This document shows positions 15,680-23,977 of a stretch of DNA of 64,000 bases, one piece after another (the stretch's first letter is position 1; the number at the start of each line of letters is the position of its first letter). The position numbers and the translations under genes are program-made. The notes below the pieces were generated by a model. That model saw nothing but the letters and a program-made list of their open reading frames with translations, was not told where the DNA came from and ran no database searches. The DNA comes from Streptomyces pyxinicus (lineage in GTDB: Bacteria > Actinomycetota > Actinomycetes > Streptomycetales > Streptomycetaceae). The DNA is taken from NCBI RefSeq assembly GCF_024753135.1, contig NZ_JANUGP010000030.1, positions 22,470 to 86,469 on the forward strand, given 5' to 3'.

Positions 15680-16840
15680 TCAGCTCACCAGCCCCAGCTC
15701 CCGTGCGATCAGCATGCGCTGGACCTCGCTCGTGCCCTCGCCGATTTCCAGGATCTTGGAGTCGCGCCACATGCGGGCGACCGGGTACTCGTTCATGAAG
15801 CCGTAGCCGCCGTGGATCTGAGTGGCTTCGCGGGCGTTGTCGACGGCGACCGTGGAGGAGTAGAGCTTGGCGAGGGCCGCCTCCTTCTTGAAGGGTTCGC
15901 CCGCGACCAGGCGGGAGGCGGCGTCGCGCCAGGCGAGGCGGGCCGTGTGGGCCTTCATCTCCATGTCGGCGAGCTTGAACTGGACCGCCTGGTTGGCGCC
16001 GATGGGCCGGCCGAAGGCGTGCCGCTCCTTGGCGTACTTCAGCGACTCGTCCACGCAGCCCTGCGCGAGGCCCGTCCCGAGGGCGGCGATGGCGATGCGG
16101 CCCTCGTCCAGGATGCGCAGGAACTGGGCGTAGCCGCGGCCCTCCTCGCCGAGCAGGTTGGCGGCCGGGACGCGGACGTCGGCGAAGGACAGCTCGCGGG
16201 TGTCGGAGGCGTTCCAGCCGACCTTCGAGTAGGGCGGCGCCACCGTGAAGCCGGGCGTGCCGGAGGGGACGATGATCGCCGAGATGCGGGGCCTGCCGTC
16301 CGGTTTGCGGCCGGTGACGGCGGTGACCGTCACCAGGCCCGTGATGTCGGTGCCCGAGTTGGTGATGAAGCACTTGGTGCCGTTGATGACCCATTCGCCG
16401 GTGTCCGGGTCGAGGCGGGCGGTCGTCCGGGTCGCGCCCGCGTCCGAGCCGCCGTCCGGCTCCGTCAGGCCGAACGCGCCCAGGATCTCGCCCGAGCACA
16501 GGCAGGGCAGCCACTCGCGCTTCTGCTCCTCGGTGCCGAACAGGTGCAGCGGCATCGCGCCGAGCGAGACCCCGGCCTCCAGGGTGATCGCCACCGAGGA
16601 GTCCACCCGGGCCAGCTCCTCCAGGGCGATGCCGAGGGCCAGGTAGTCGCCGCCCATGCCGCCGTACTCCTCCGGGAACGGCAGTCCGAACAGGCCCATG
16701 CGGCCCATCTCGCGCACGATCTCGTACGGGAACTCGTGCCGCTCGTAGAAGTCGCCGATCTTCGGCGCCACCACGTCGTGCGCGAACTCCTCGACCGTGC
16801 GGCGGAGTTCTTCCAGCTCGGGGCTGAGACGATGGTCCAT
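15680..16840 (-). CDS. Acyl-CoA dehydrogenase (probable isovaleryl-CoA dehydrogenase)
   Basis: This 386-residue FAD flavoenzyme has the acyl-CoA dehydrogenase signatures GAFGLTEPDGGSDAGATRTT (N-terminal and middle domain) and QIHGGYGFMNEYPVARMWRD (C-terminal helices). It is the last gene of a four-gene operon with HMG-CoA lyase and a biotin-dependent carboxylase, which points to isovaleryl-CoA to 3-methylcrotonyl-CoA oxidation in leucine breakdown. The ATG at 16840 is 5 bp after the lyase stop, preceded by AAGGACC. The catalytic base position was not resolved by alignment, so the acyl chain preference is inferred from context. No dedicated methylglutaconyl-CoA hydratase is present in the operon. 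Confidence 0.87.
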   Translation of the reverse strand: MDHRLSPELEELRRTVEEFAHDVVAPKIGDFYERHEFPYEIVREMGRMGLFGLPFPEEYGGMGGDYLALGIALEELARVDSSVAITLEAGVSLGAMPLHLFGTEEQKREWLPCLCSGEILGAFGLTEPDGGSDAGATRTTARLDPDTGEWVINGTKCFITNSGTDITGLVTVTAVTGRKPDGRPRISAIIVPSGTPGFTVAPPYSKVGWNASDTRELSFADVRVPAANLLGEEGRGYAQFLRILDEGRIAIAALGTGLAQGCVDESLKYAKERHAFGRPIGANQAVQFKLADMEMKAHTARLAWRDAASRLVAGEPFKKEAALAKLYSSTVAVDNAREATQIHGGYGFMNEYPVARMWRDSKILEIGEGTSEVQRMLIARELGLVS

Positions 16841-16845
16841 GCTGA

Positions 16846-17787
16846 TCACTGGTCCTTGTGGGAGAGAGCGCGGACGGTGCGCGAGGGGCTCGGGCGGTCG
16901 AGGTGGGCGGCCATCCAGACGCTGGCGGCGGTCAGCCGGGCGAGGTCCACCCCGGTCTCGATGCCGAGGCCCTGGAGCATCCAGACCAGGTCCTCGGTGG
17001 CGAGGTTGCCGGTGGCGGACCTGGCGTAGGGGCAGCCGCCGAGGCCGCCGGCGGACGCGTCGACCGTCGTCACGCCGTGTTCCAGGGCCGCGTAGGTGTT
17101 GGCGAGCGCCTGGCCGTAGGTGTCGTGGAAGTGCACGCCGGTCTCGCCCACCGGGACGCCCGCCTCGGTCAGGAGACGCAGCAGCTCGCGGACATGGCCG
17201 GGGGTGGCGACGCCGATGGTGTCGCCGAGGCTCAGCTCGTGGCAGCCCATGTCCCGCAGCGCCGTGCAGACCCGGACCACCTGGGGGAGCGGCACCGGGC
17301 CCTCCCACGGGTCGCCGAAGCACATCGACACGTATCCGCGCACGTGCAGGCCTTCGTCCCGGGCCCGGCGCACCACCGGCTCGAACAGCGTCAGCGACTC
17401 GTCCAGGGTGCGGTTGAGGTTGGCCTTGGCGAAGGACTCGGTGGCGCTGGCGAACACCGCCACCCGGCGCACGCCCAGCGCCAGCGCCCGCTCCAGGCCC
17501 CGTTCGTTGGGCACCAGCGCCGGCAGCTCCGCGTCCAGGTCGCTCACCATCGGGAACAGCCGCTCGGCATCGGCCAGTTGGGGCACCCACTTGGGGTGCA
17601 CGAAGCTGGTCGCCTCGATGCTGCGCAGACCCGCGTCGGCCAGCTTGCGGATGAAATCCGCCTTCACCTCGGTCGGGACGACCGCCTTCTCGTTCTGCAG
17701 CCCGTCGCGCGCGCCGACCTCGTGGATCCGCACCCGGGCGGGCAGCCCCGGCGCCGGTACGGTCATGGGCAGATGTCCGGTGCTCAC
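16846..17787 (-). CDS. Hydroxymethylglutaryl-CoA lyase
   Basis: This 313-residue TIM-barrel enzyme cleaves HMG-CoA to acetoacetate and acetyl-CoA, the last step of leucine catabolism. It shows the DRE-TIM motif near the N-terminus (IHEVGARDGLQNEK), the substrate loop EATSFVHPKWVPQL, metal-binding HFHDTYGQALAN, and the lyase signature with the active-site Cys loop AGGLGGCPYA. The start is a GTG overlapping the carboxylase alpha-subunit stop by four bases (GTGA); an internal ATG at 17766 is an alternative. The overlap implies translational coupling with the carboxylase. Confidence 0.93.
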   Translation of the reverse strand: MSTGHLPMTVPAPGLPARVRIHEVGARDGLQNEKAVVPTEVKADFIRKLADAGLRSIEATSFVHPKWVPQLADAERLFPMVSDLDAELPALVPNERGLERALALGVRRVAVFASATESFAKANLNRTLDESLTLFEPVVRRARDEGLHVRGYVSMCFGDPWEGPVPLPQVVRVCTALRDMGCHELSLGDTIGVATPGHVRELLRLLTEAGVPVGETGVHFHDTYGQALANTYAALEHGVTTVDASAGGLGGCPYARSATGNLATEDLVWMLQGLGIETGVDLARLTAASVWMAAHLDRPSPSRTVRALSHKDQ

Positions 17788-19709
17788 TCGGCCCCCTCCG
17801 CCAACTGCTCGACGGGCGCGATGACGGCCAGCACCTGGTCCATGGCGACCGTGCTGCCCGGGGACACGTCCAACTCGGCGACCGTCCCGGCGTGCGGGGC
17901 GGAGATCACGTGCTCCATCTTCATCGCCTCCACCACCAGCAGGCTCTGTCCCGCGGCCACCTCGTCCCCGACGGCCACCTTCACCACGGTGACCGTGCCG
18001 GGCATGGGCGCGGTCAGCGAGTCGGCGCCCGAGCGGGCCGCGCCGCTCAGCGAGGCGGCCACCGGGTCGTGGTCGCGCACCTGCCAGGCGTCGCCGTCCC
18101 GGCCGATCCAGTCGCCGGCCCGGCGGAAGGTGTGCCGGACGCCGTCGAGGGTGACGGCCACCCGGTCGCCGCTGACAGTGTGCGTCCCGCGCGGGGTGTA
18201 CGTCACCGGGTCCTGGACGCGCAGCGGGAACGCGGGCGGCTTCGGGGTGCCGCCGAGCCGCCAGCCGCTCGGCACCGAGAAGGGGTCGGTCCAGCCCTCG
18301 CCGCTCGGTTCCAGGGCCTTGAGGCGGACGGCCGCCGCCGCCTCGTAGACCTCCTCCGGCACGCCGTCCGGCACCAGCTCGTCCACCGCCCGCTCCACCA
18401 GGCCGGTGTCCAGCTCGCCCGCCACGACCGCCGGGTGGGCCAGCAGCCGGCGCAGGAAGCCCGCGTTGGTCGGCACGCCGAGGGTGACCGTCTCCGCGAG
18501 GGCGGAGCGGAGTCTGCGCAGCGCCGTCGCGCGGTCGGGGCCGTAGGCGATCACCTTGGACAGCATCGGGTCGTACAGGCTGCCGACCTCGGTGCCCTCG
18601 CTGAGCCCGGAGTCGGTACGGACGCCGTCGCCCTCGGGCTCGCTGAGCAGCAGCACCGTGCCGCCGGACGGCAGGAAGCCGCGCGCCGGGTCCTCGGCGC
18701 AGATTCGGGCCTCGACGGCGTGCCCGGTCAGGGCCACGTCCTGCTGCGCGAAGCCCAGCGGCTCGCCGGCCGCCACCCGCAGCTGCCACTCCACCAGGTC
18801 CAGGCCGGTGACCAGCTCGGTGACCGGGTGCTCCACCTGGAGGCGGGTGTTCATCTCCATGAAGTAGTACGCCGACGGGTCGCCGCCCGGCACGATGAAC
18901 TCGACCGTGCCCGCGCCCCGGTACCCGCACGACCGGGCCGCCTGCACGGCCGCCTCACCCATCGCCGTGCGCGTGGCCTCGTCGAGGAGGACGCTCGGCG
19001 CCTCCTCGATGATCTTCTGGTGGCGCCGCTGCAGCGAGCACTCGCGCTCGCCGAGGTGGACGACGTTGCCGTGGCCGTCGGCCAGCACCTGGATCTCGAT
19101 GTGCCGGGGGCGGTCCACCCAGCGCTCCACCAGCAGCGTGTCGTCGCCGAAGGAGGCGCGGGCCTCCCGGCGGGCGGCGGCGATCTCCTCCTCCAGCACC
19201 GTCAGATCCCGCACCAGGCGCATGCCCTTGCCGCCCCCGCCGGCCGACGGCTTCAGCAGCACCGGCGCGCCCAACGCGCGGGCGGCGTCGGCCAGTTCGG
19301 GGTCACGGCCGCCGGGTACAACCGGTACGCCGGCCGCCTGCACGGTCTCCTTGGCGCGGATCTTGTCGCCCATCAGCGCGATGGCGTCGGCGGGCGGGCC
19401 GATGAACACCAGGCCCGCCGCCTCGCAGGCCCGCGCGAAGCCGGCGTTCTCGGCGAGGAAGCCGTACCCCGGGTGGACGGCCTGGGCGCCCGTGCGGGCG
19501 GCGGCCTCCATCAGCCGGTCCACGGACAGATAGCTCTCGGCGGCGGGCGCCGGGCCGATCCGTACCGCCGTGTCGGCCTCGCGCACATGCCGTGCGTCGG
19601 CGTCGGCGTCGGAGAAGACCGCCACCGAGCGCACGCCCAGCGAGCGGAGCGTACGGATGACGCGTACGGCGATCTCGCCCCGGTTGGCGACCAGCACTGT
19701 GTCGAACAC
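17784..19709 (-). CDS. Biotin-dependent acyl-CoA carboxylase alpha subunit (biotin carboxylase + BCCP)
   Basis: This 641-residue subunit carries an N-terminal biotin carboxylase domain (VANRGEIAVRVIRTLRSLGV, ATP-grasp loop PSAGGGGKGM, RRHQKIIEEAPS, EMNTRLQVEHPVTE) and a C-terminal biotin carrier domain with EAMKMEH, in which Lys597 should be biotinylated. With the adjacent carboxyltransferase and HMG-CoA lyase it most likely forms methylcrotonyl-CoA carboxylase. The GTG at 19709 follows GAGGAGGGG, 11 bp downstream of the beta-subunit gene. A role with acetyl- or propionyl-CoA is the alternative; the operon partners argue for leucine degradation. Confidence 0.92.
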   Translation of the reverse strand: MFDTVLVANRGEIAVRVIRTLRSLGVRSVAVFSDADADARHVREADTAVRIGPAPAAESYLSVDRLMEAAARTGAQAVHPGYGFLAENAGFARACEAAGLVFIGPPADAIALMGDKIRAKETVQAAGVPVVPGGRDPELADAARALGAPVLLKPSAGGGGKGMRLVRDLTVLEEEIAAARREARASFGDDTLLVERWVDRPRHIEIQVLADGHGNVVHLGERECSLQRRHQKIIEEAPSVLLDEATRTAMGEAAVQAARSCGYRGAGTVEFIVPGGDPSAYYFMEMNTRLQVEHPVTELVTGLDLVEWQLRVAAGEPLGFAQQDVALTGHAVEARICAEDPARGFLPSGGTVLLLSEPEGDGVRTDSGLSEGTEVGSLYDPMLSKVIAYGPDRATALRRLRSALAETVTLGVPTNAGFLRRLLAHPAVVAGELDTGLVERAVDELVPDGVPEEVYEAAAAVRLKALEPSGEGWTDPFSVPSGWRLGGTPKPPAFPLRVQDPVTYTPRGTHTVSGDRVAVTLDGVRHTFRRAGDWIGRDGDAWQVRDHDPVAASLSGAARSGADSLTAPMPGTVTVVKVAVGDEVAAGQSLLVVEAMKMEHVISAPHAGTVAELDVSPGSTVAMDQVLAVIAPVEQLAEGAE

Positions 19710-19720
19710 GGTTCCCCTCC

Positions 19721-21337
19721 TCACATCCGGAAGACGCCGAACTGGGGGTCTCCCAGGGGCGCGTTGGCGCAGGCCGTCAGGGCGAGCCCGAGCACCTGAC
19801 GGGTCTCCAGCGGGTCGATCACGCCGTCGTCCCAGAGCCGGGCGGTGGCGTAGTAGGCGCTGCCCTGGCGCTCGTACTGGGCACGGATCGGTGCCTTGAA
19901 GGACTCCTCGTCCTCGGCGGGCCACTGCTCGCCGCGCCCCTCCAGCTGGTCGCGCTTGACGGTGGCGAGGACGCCGGCGGCCTGCTCGCCGCCCATCACG
20001 GAGATCTTGGCGCCCGGCCACATCCACAGGAAGCGGGGGGAGTAGGCCCGGCCGCACATCGAGTAGTTGCCCGCGCCGTAGGAGCCGCCGACCACGACCG
20101 TCAGCTTCGGCACCCGGGTGCAGGCGACGGCCGTCACCATCTTGGCGCCGTGCTTGGCGATGCCGCCCGCCTCGTAGTCCCTGCCGACCATGAAGCCGGA
20201 GATGTTCTGGAGGAAGACCAGCGGGATGCCGCGCTGGTCGCACAGCTCGATGAAGTGGGCGCCCTTCTGGGCGGACTCGGAGAACAGGATGCCGTTGTTG
20301 GCGACGATCCCGACCGGGTGCCCGTGGATCCGGGCGAAGCCGGTGACCAGGGTCTGCCCGAACTCGCTCTTGAACTCGGCGAACCGGGAGCCGTCCACCA
20401 CGCGCGCGATGATCTCGCGGACGTCGTAGGGGGTACGGGAGTCCACCGGGACCGCGCCGTACAGCCCGTACGGGTCCACCTTGGGCTCCACCGCCGGCTG
20501 TACGTCCCAGGGTGGGGACTGCGGGGCCGGGAGGGTGGCGACGATGTTCCGGACGATGCGCAGGGCGTGCGCGTCGTCCTCCGCGAGGTGGTCGGTGACG
20601 CCGGAGGTGCGGGAGTGCACCTCGCCGCCGCCCAGTTCCTCGGCGGTGACCACCTCGCCGGTCGCCGCCTTCACCAGCGGGGGGCCGCCGAGGAAGATGG
20701 TGCCCTGGTTCCGGACGATCACGGCCTCGTCGCTCATCGCCGGCACGTACGCGCCGCCCGCGGTGCACGAGCCGAGCACCGCCGCGATCTGCGGGATGCC
20801 GGCGCCGGACATCCGGGCCTGATTGTAGAAGATGCGGCCGAAGTGGTCGCGGTCCGGGAACACCTCGTCCTGCATCGGCAGGAAGGCGCCGCCGGAGTCC
20901 ACCAGGTACACACAGGGCAGCCGGTTGTCCAGGGCCACCTCCTGGGCGCGCAGGTGCTTCTTGACCGTCATCGGGTAGTACGTGCCGCCCTTGACCGTGG
21001 CGTCGTTGGCGACGATCACGCACGGGCGTCCGCTGACCCGGCCGATGCCGGCGACCACCCCCGCCGCCGGTGCCTGCCCGTCGTACAGCCCGTCGGCCGC
21101 GAGCGGGGCCAGCTCCAGGAACGGCGAGCCGGGGTCCAGCAGTGTGTCCACCCGGTCGCGCGGCAGCAGCTTGCCGCGCGCGGTGTGCCGGGCCCGCGCC
21201 TTCTCGCCGCCGCCGAGCGCCACCGCGGCCAGCTTGGCGCGCAGCTCCCCGACGAGGGCGAGATGGGCTTCCTCATTGGCCCGCCACGCTTCCGACGCGG
21301 GATCAGCCGCGCTCAAAAGCTCCGGTGCCTCGTGCAT
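19721..21337 (-). CDS. Acyl-CoA carboxylase beta subunit (probable methylcrotonyl-CoA carboxylase carboxyltransferase)
   Basis: This 538-residue carboxyltransferase of the crotonase fold has two halves. The N-half contains RARHTARGKLLPRDRVDTLL and VYLVDSGGAFLPMQDEVFPD; the C-half contains FLQNISGFMVG, GGSYGAGNYSMCGRAYSPRF and MGGEQAA, as in MCC beta subunits. It transfers the carboxyl group from carboxybiotin to the acyl-CoA. It is the first gene of a four-gene operon reading toward 15680, divergent from a TetR regulator with two operators in the 107-bp gap. MCC beta subunits are close to this length. Confidence 0.92.
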   Translation of the reverse strand: MHEAPELLSAADPASEAWRANEEAHLALVGELRAKLAAVALGGGEKARARHTARGKLLPRDRVDTLLDPGSPFLELAPLAADGLYDGQAPAAGVVAGIGRVSGRPCVIVANDATVKGGTYYPMTVKKHLRAQEVALDNRLPCVYLVDSGGAFLPMQDEVFPDRDHFGRIFYNQARMSGAGIPQIAAVLGSCTAGGAYVPAMSDEAVIVRNQGTIFLGGPPLVKAATGEVVTAEELGGGEVHSRTSGVTDHLAEDDAHALRIVRNIVATLPAPQSPPWDVQPAVEPKVDPYGLYGAVPVDSRTPYDVREIIARVVDGSRFAEFKSEFGQTLVTGFARIHGHPVGIVANNGILFSESAQKGAHFIELCDQRGIPLVFLQNISGFMVGRDYEAGGIAKHGAKMVTAVACTRVPKLTVVVGGSYGAGNYSMCGRAYSPRFLWMWPGAKISVMGGEQAAGVLATVKRDQLEGRGEQWPAEDEESFKAPIRAQYERQGSAYYATARLWDDGVIDPLETRQVLGLALTACANAPLGDPQFGVFRM

Positions 21338-21378
21338 CCTGCGGTCCCCTCACGCGGTGATCGAACCTGTGCTCCGCT

Positions 21379-21422
21379 GTTAATGAGCGTTAACCTCTCC
21401 CTTCAGGTTAACGACCGCTAAC
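21379..21422. promoter_or_regulatory. Two TetR-type operators in the carboxylase divergent promoter
   Basis: Two related 16-bp imperfect palindromes, GTTAATGAGCGTTAAC (21379-21394) and GTTAACGACCGCTAAC (21407-21422), lie 28 bp apart between the carboxylase operon and the divergent TetR gene. They share the pattern GTTAAYGANCGYTAAC. This is the expected layout for an autoregulated local repressor of acyl-CoA catabolism. Confidence 0.75.
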
Positions 21423-21444
21423 CTCGCTGTCTAGAATTGACCGC

Positions 21445-22056
21445 ATGGTCACGAGAACCGACGCGCCCACCCGCCGCGAGCAGATCCTCAGGGAGGCCGC
21501 CCGGCTCTTCGCCGAGCGCGGCTTCCACGGCGTCGGCGTGGACGAGATAGGCGCCGCCGTCGGCATCAGCGGCCCCGGTCTCTACCGGCACTTCCCGGGC
21601 AAGGACGCCATGCTGGCCGAGCTGCTGGTCGGCATCAGCGGCCAGCTCCTCACCGGGGCCAAGCGGCGCCTCGCGGAGAGCGACGGGGACGGCGGCGGCG
21701 CTCCGGAGGTGCTGGACTCCCTGATCGAGGGCCACATCGACTTCGCCCTGGACGACCGCCCGCTGATCACCCTGCACGACCGCGAGCTGGACCGGCTGCG
21801 CGACAGCGACCGCAAGCTGGTGCGCCAGCTCCAGCGGCAGTACGTCGAGCTGTGGGTGGAGGTGGTCCGCGAGGTCTATCCGGCCCTCACCGAGCCCTCC
21901 GCCCGCTCCGCCGTCCACTCCGTCTTCGGTCTCCTCAACTCCACCCCCCACCTGGGCCGCGCCGGCACCCTCCCGGGCCGCACCACCACGGCGACCCTGC
22001 TGCACCGGATGGCGCGGGGGGCGTTCGCGGCGGCGGGGGTGGCGGAGGAGGGCTGA
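21445..22056 (+). CDS. TetR-family regulator of the leucine/acyl-CoA operon
   Basis: The 203-residue protein has a canonical TetR N-terminus (REQILREAARLFAERGFHGV and DEIGAAVGISGPGLYRHFPG, about residues 10-55) and an all-helical effector domain with DRPLITLHDRELDRL. It is divergent from the carboxylase - lyase - dehydrogenase operon and starts 22 bp from the nearer of two operators, so it probably represses both itself and the operon, with an acyl-CoA as likely inducer. No clear ribosome binding site precedes the ATG, which suggests a leaderless or near-leaderless mRNA. Confidence 0.88.
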   Translation: MVTRTDAPTRREQILREAARLFAERGFHGVGVDEIGAAVGISGPGLYRHFPGKDAMLAELLVGISGQLLTGAKRRLAESDGDGGGAPEVLDSLIEGHIDFALDDRPLITLHDRELDRLRDSDRKLVRQLQRQYVELWVEVVREVYPALTEPSARSAVHSVFGLLNSTPHLGRAGTLPGRTTTATLLHRMARGAFAAAGVAEEG

Positions 22057-22094
22057 GCCGGACCGGCTCGGCTCCACGTCGATACGCTGGGGCC

Positions 22095-22673
22095 GTGCCC
22101 ACGGACTACGCCACGATGCGCGCCATCGCCGAGGAACTCGGGGCCCATGCCGAGCGGCTCGAAGGGGCCTGGAGTGTGGAGATCGGCCGCTCGGGCCCCG
22201 CGCTCTTCAGGACGTCCGCGCCCACCCGGCACGAGGGCACCGTTCGCCGCGTCCGCGAGCAGCTGGACAGGCAGGTGCCGTCCACGCGTCCGGGCCACGT
22301 CTGCGCCCGCCCCCATGTCGAGCACCCGGCGCTCGGCCGTATGCGGCGCCCCGACGCGGTGGTCATCCCCGAGGCCGCTCTCGACGAGGAAGGGCTCGCC
22401 GTGGACGCGACCCAGGTCCTCGCCGCCGTCGAGATCGTCTCGCCGTCCAACCCGGACAACGACTACGTCGAGAAGCTCGACGACTACCCGGCGATGGACA
22501 TCCCGCTCTACATGATCGTCGACCCCCGTACCGGCACCATCGAGATCCACTCCGAGCCGTGCCGGGGCCGCTACACCCGCAAGGACCCCTACATCTACGG
22601 GGACTCCGTCCCCTTCGGCCCCTGGGTGGTCGACACGGCCGCCTTCCGGCGGTACGGCAAGGCCGGCAACTGA
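22095..22673 (+). CDS. Uma2-family (DUF820) endonuclease-like protein
   Basis: This protein of about 192 residues has the Uma2 layout of a PD-(D/E)XK nuclease fold: RPDAVVIPE supplies the acidic residue after the strand, VEIVSPSNPDNDYVEKLDDY the E...K portion, and MYIVD-like LYMIVDPRTGTIEI the next strand. The family is very common in actinobacteria and cyanobacteria, and no cellular role is established. The frame opens at GTG 22095, 38 bp after the TetR stop; an ATG at codon 8 is an alternative. It does not appear functionally linked to its acyl-CoA neighbours. Confidence 0.8.
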   Translation: MPTDYATMRAIAEELGAHAERLEGAWSVEIGRSGPALFRTSAPTRHEGTVRRVREQLDRQVPSTRPGHVCARPHVEHPALGRMRRPDAVVIPEAALDEEGLAVDATQVLAAVEIVSPSNPDNDYVEKLDDYPAMDIPLYMIVDPRTGTIEIHSEPCRGRYTRKDPYIYGDSVPFGPWVVDTAAFRRYGKAGN

Positions 22674-22735
22674 AGCGACGGGTGGTGCAGCTCACCCTGG
22701 ACGCCCCCCGTACTCGCCGGTACGGTTGGGTGAGC

Positions 22736-22743
22736 AAGCGCTT
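22736..22743. promoter_or_regulatory. Palindrome AAGCGCTT upstream of acyl-CoA dehydrogenase
   Basis: GAGCAAGCGCTTAGAC, centred 46 bp before the dehydrogenase GTG, contains a perfect 8-bp palindrome. Similar motifs serve TetR-type regulators of fatty-acid catabolism. The same octamer also occurs upstream of the sugar operon at 51363-51370, so it is not diagnostic of a family. Confidence 0.35.
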
Positions 22744-22785
22744 AGACATGGTGCTGTCCAGGCTGAGGTACGTGGAGGTGGCGGC

Positions 22786-23943
22786 GTGCGCCGTACGGTG
22801 TTCAACGAGGATCACGAGGCGTTCCGGGAGACTCTGCGCGCCTTCATCGAGGCCGAGGTCGTGCCGGTCTACGACGAGTGGTTCGCCGCCGGCCAGGCGC
22901 CGCGCGACTTCTACCACAAGCTCGGCGACCTGGGCATCTTCGGCATCAACGTGCCCGAGGAGTTCGGCGGCGCCGGCCTGGACAGCCACAAGTTCGAGGC
23001 CGTCCTCTACGAGGAGACCGCCCGCGCCGGCGTCCAGTTCGGCGGCTCCGGCGTGCACGTGCTGCTCGCCCTGCCGTACATCAAGATGCTCGCCACCGAC
23101 GAGCAGAAGAAGCGGTACCTGCCGAAGTTCGTCACCGGCGAGGAGATGTGGGCCATCGCGATGACGGAGCCGGGCACCGGTTCCGACCTCGCGGGCATGA
23201 AGTCCACCGCCAGGCTCTCCGAGGACGGCACGCACTACGTCCTCAACGGCGCCAAGACCTTCATCACCGGCGGTGTGCACGCCGACCGCGTGATCGTGTG
23301 CGCCCGCACCTCCGCGCCCACCGCCGAGGACCGCCGCCACGGCATCTCGCTGTTCGCCGTCGACACCAAGTCCGAGGGCTACTCCGTGGGCCGCAAGCTG
23401 GACAAGCTCGGCCTGAAGACCTCCGACACCGCCGAGCTGGCCTTCGTCGACGTCAAGGTCCCGGTCGAGGACCTGCTCGGCGAGGAGAACAAGGGCTTCT
23501 ATTACCTCGGCCACAACCTCGCCTCCGAGCGCTGGGGCATCGCCTTCGGCGCCTACGCGCAGGCCAAGGCCGCCGTCCGGTTCGCCAAGAGTTACGTGCA
23601 GGAACGTACCGTCTTCGGCAAGCCGGTCGCCCACTTCCAGAACACCAAGTTCGAGCTGGCCGCCTGCCAGGCCGAGGTGGACGCCGCCGAGGCCGTCGCC
23701 GACCGCGCCACCGAGGCCCTCGACGCCGGCGAGCTGACCCCCGCCGAGGCCGCCTCCGCCAAGCTGTTCTGCACCGAGGTCGCCCACCGCGTCATCGACC
23801 GCTGCCTCCAGCTGCACGGCGGCTACGGCTACATGAACGAGTACCCGATCGCCCGCCTGTACGCGGACAACCGCGTCAACCGCATCTACGGCGGCACCAG
23901 CGAGATCATGAAGTCGATCATCGCCAAGGACATGGGCCTGTAG
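22786..23943 (+). CDS. Acyl-CoA dehydrogenase (second copy)
   Basis: The 385-residue flavoenzyme has the signatures WAIAMTEPGTGSDLAGMKST and QLHGGYGYMNEYPIARLYAD and a C-terminal YGGTSEIMKSIIAKDMGL that contains the Glu typically positioned near the active site. It belongs to the long/very-long-chain or AcdH-like branch rather than the leucine-operon enzyme, from which it differs clearly. GTG 22786 is preceded by GGAGG at seven bases. It is followed 34 bp later by a TesB thioesterase in the same direction, a sensible beta-oxidation pair. Substrate chain length is not determined. Confidence 0.88.
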   Translation: MRRTVFNEDHEAFRETLRAFIEAEVVPVYDEWFAAGQAPRDFYHKLGDLGIFGINVPEEFGGAGLDSHKFEAVLYEETARAGVQFGGSGVHVLLALPYIKMLATDEQKKRYLPKFVTGEEMWAIAMTEPGTGSDLAGMKSTARLSEDGTHYVLNGAKTFITGGVHADRVIVCARTSAPTAEDRRHGISLFAVDTKSEGYSVGRKLDKLGLKTSDTAELAFVDVKVPVEDLLGEENKGFYYLGHNLASERWGIAFGAYAQAKAAVRFAKSYVQERTVFGKPVAHFQNTKFELAACQAEVDAAEAVADRATEALDAGELTPAEAASAKLFCTEVAHRVIDRCLQLHGGYGYMNEYPIARLYADNRVNRIYGGTSEIMKSIIAKDMGL

Positions 23944-23977
23944 GGCGCACGCCACCGCCGGCCGCCGTCACACCGCC

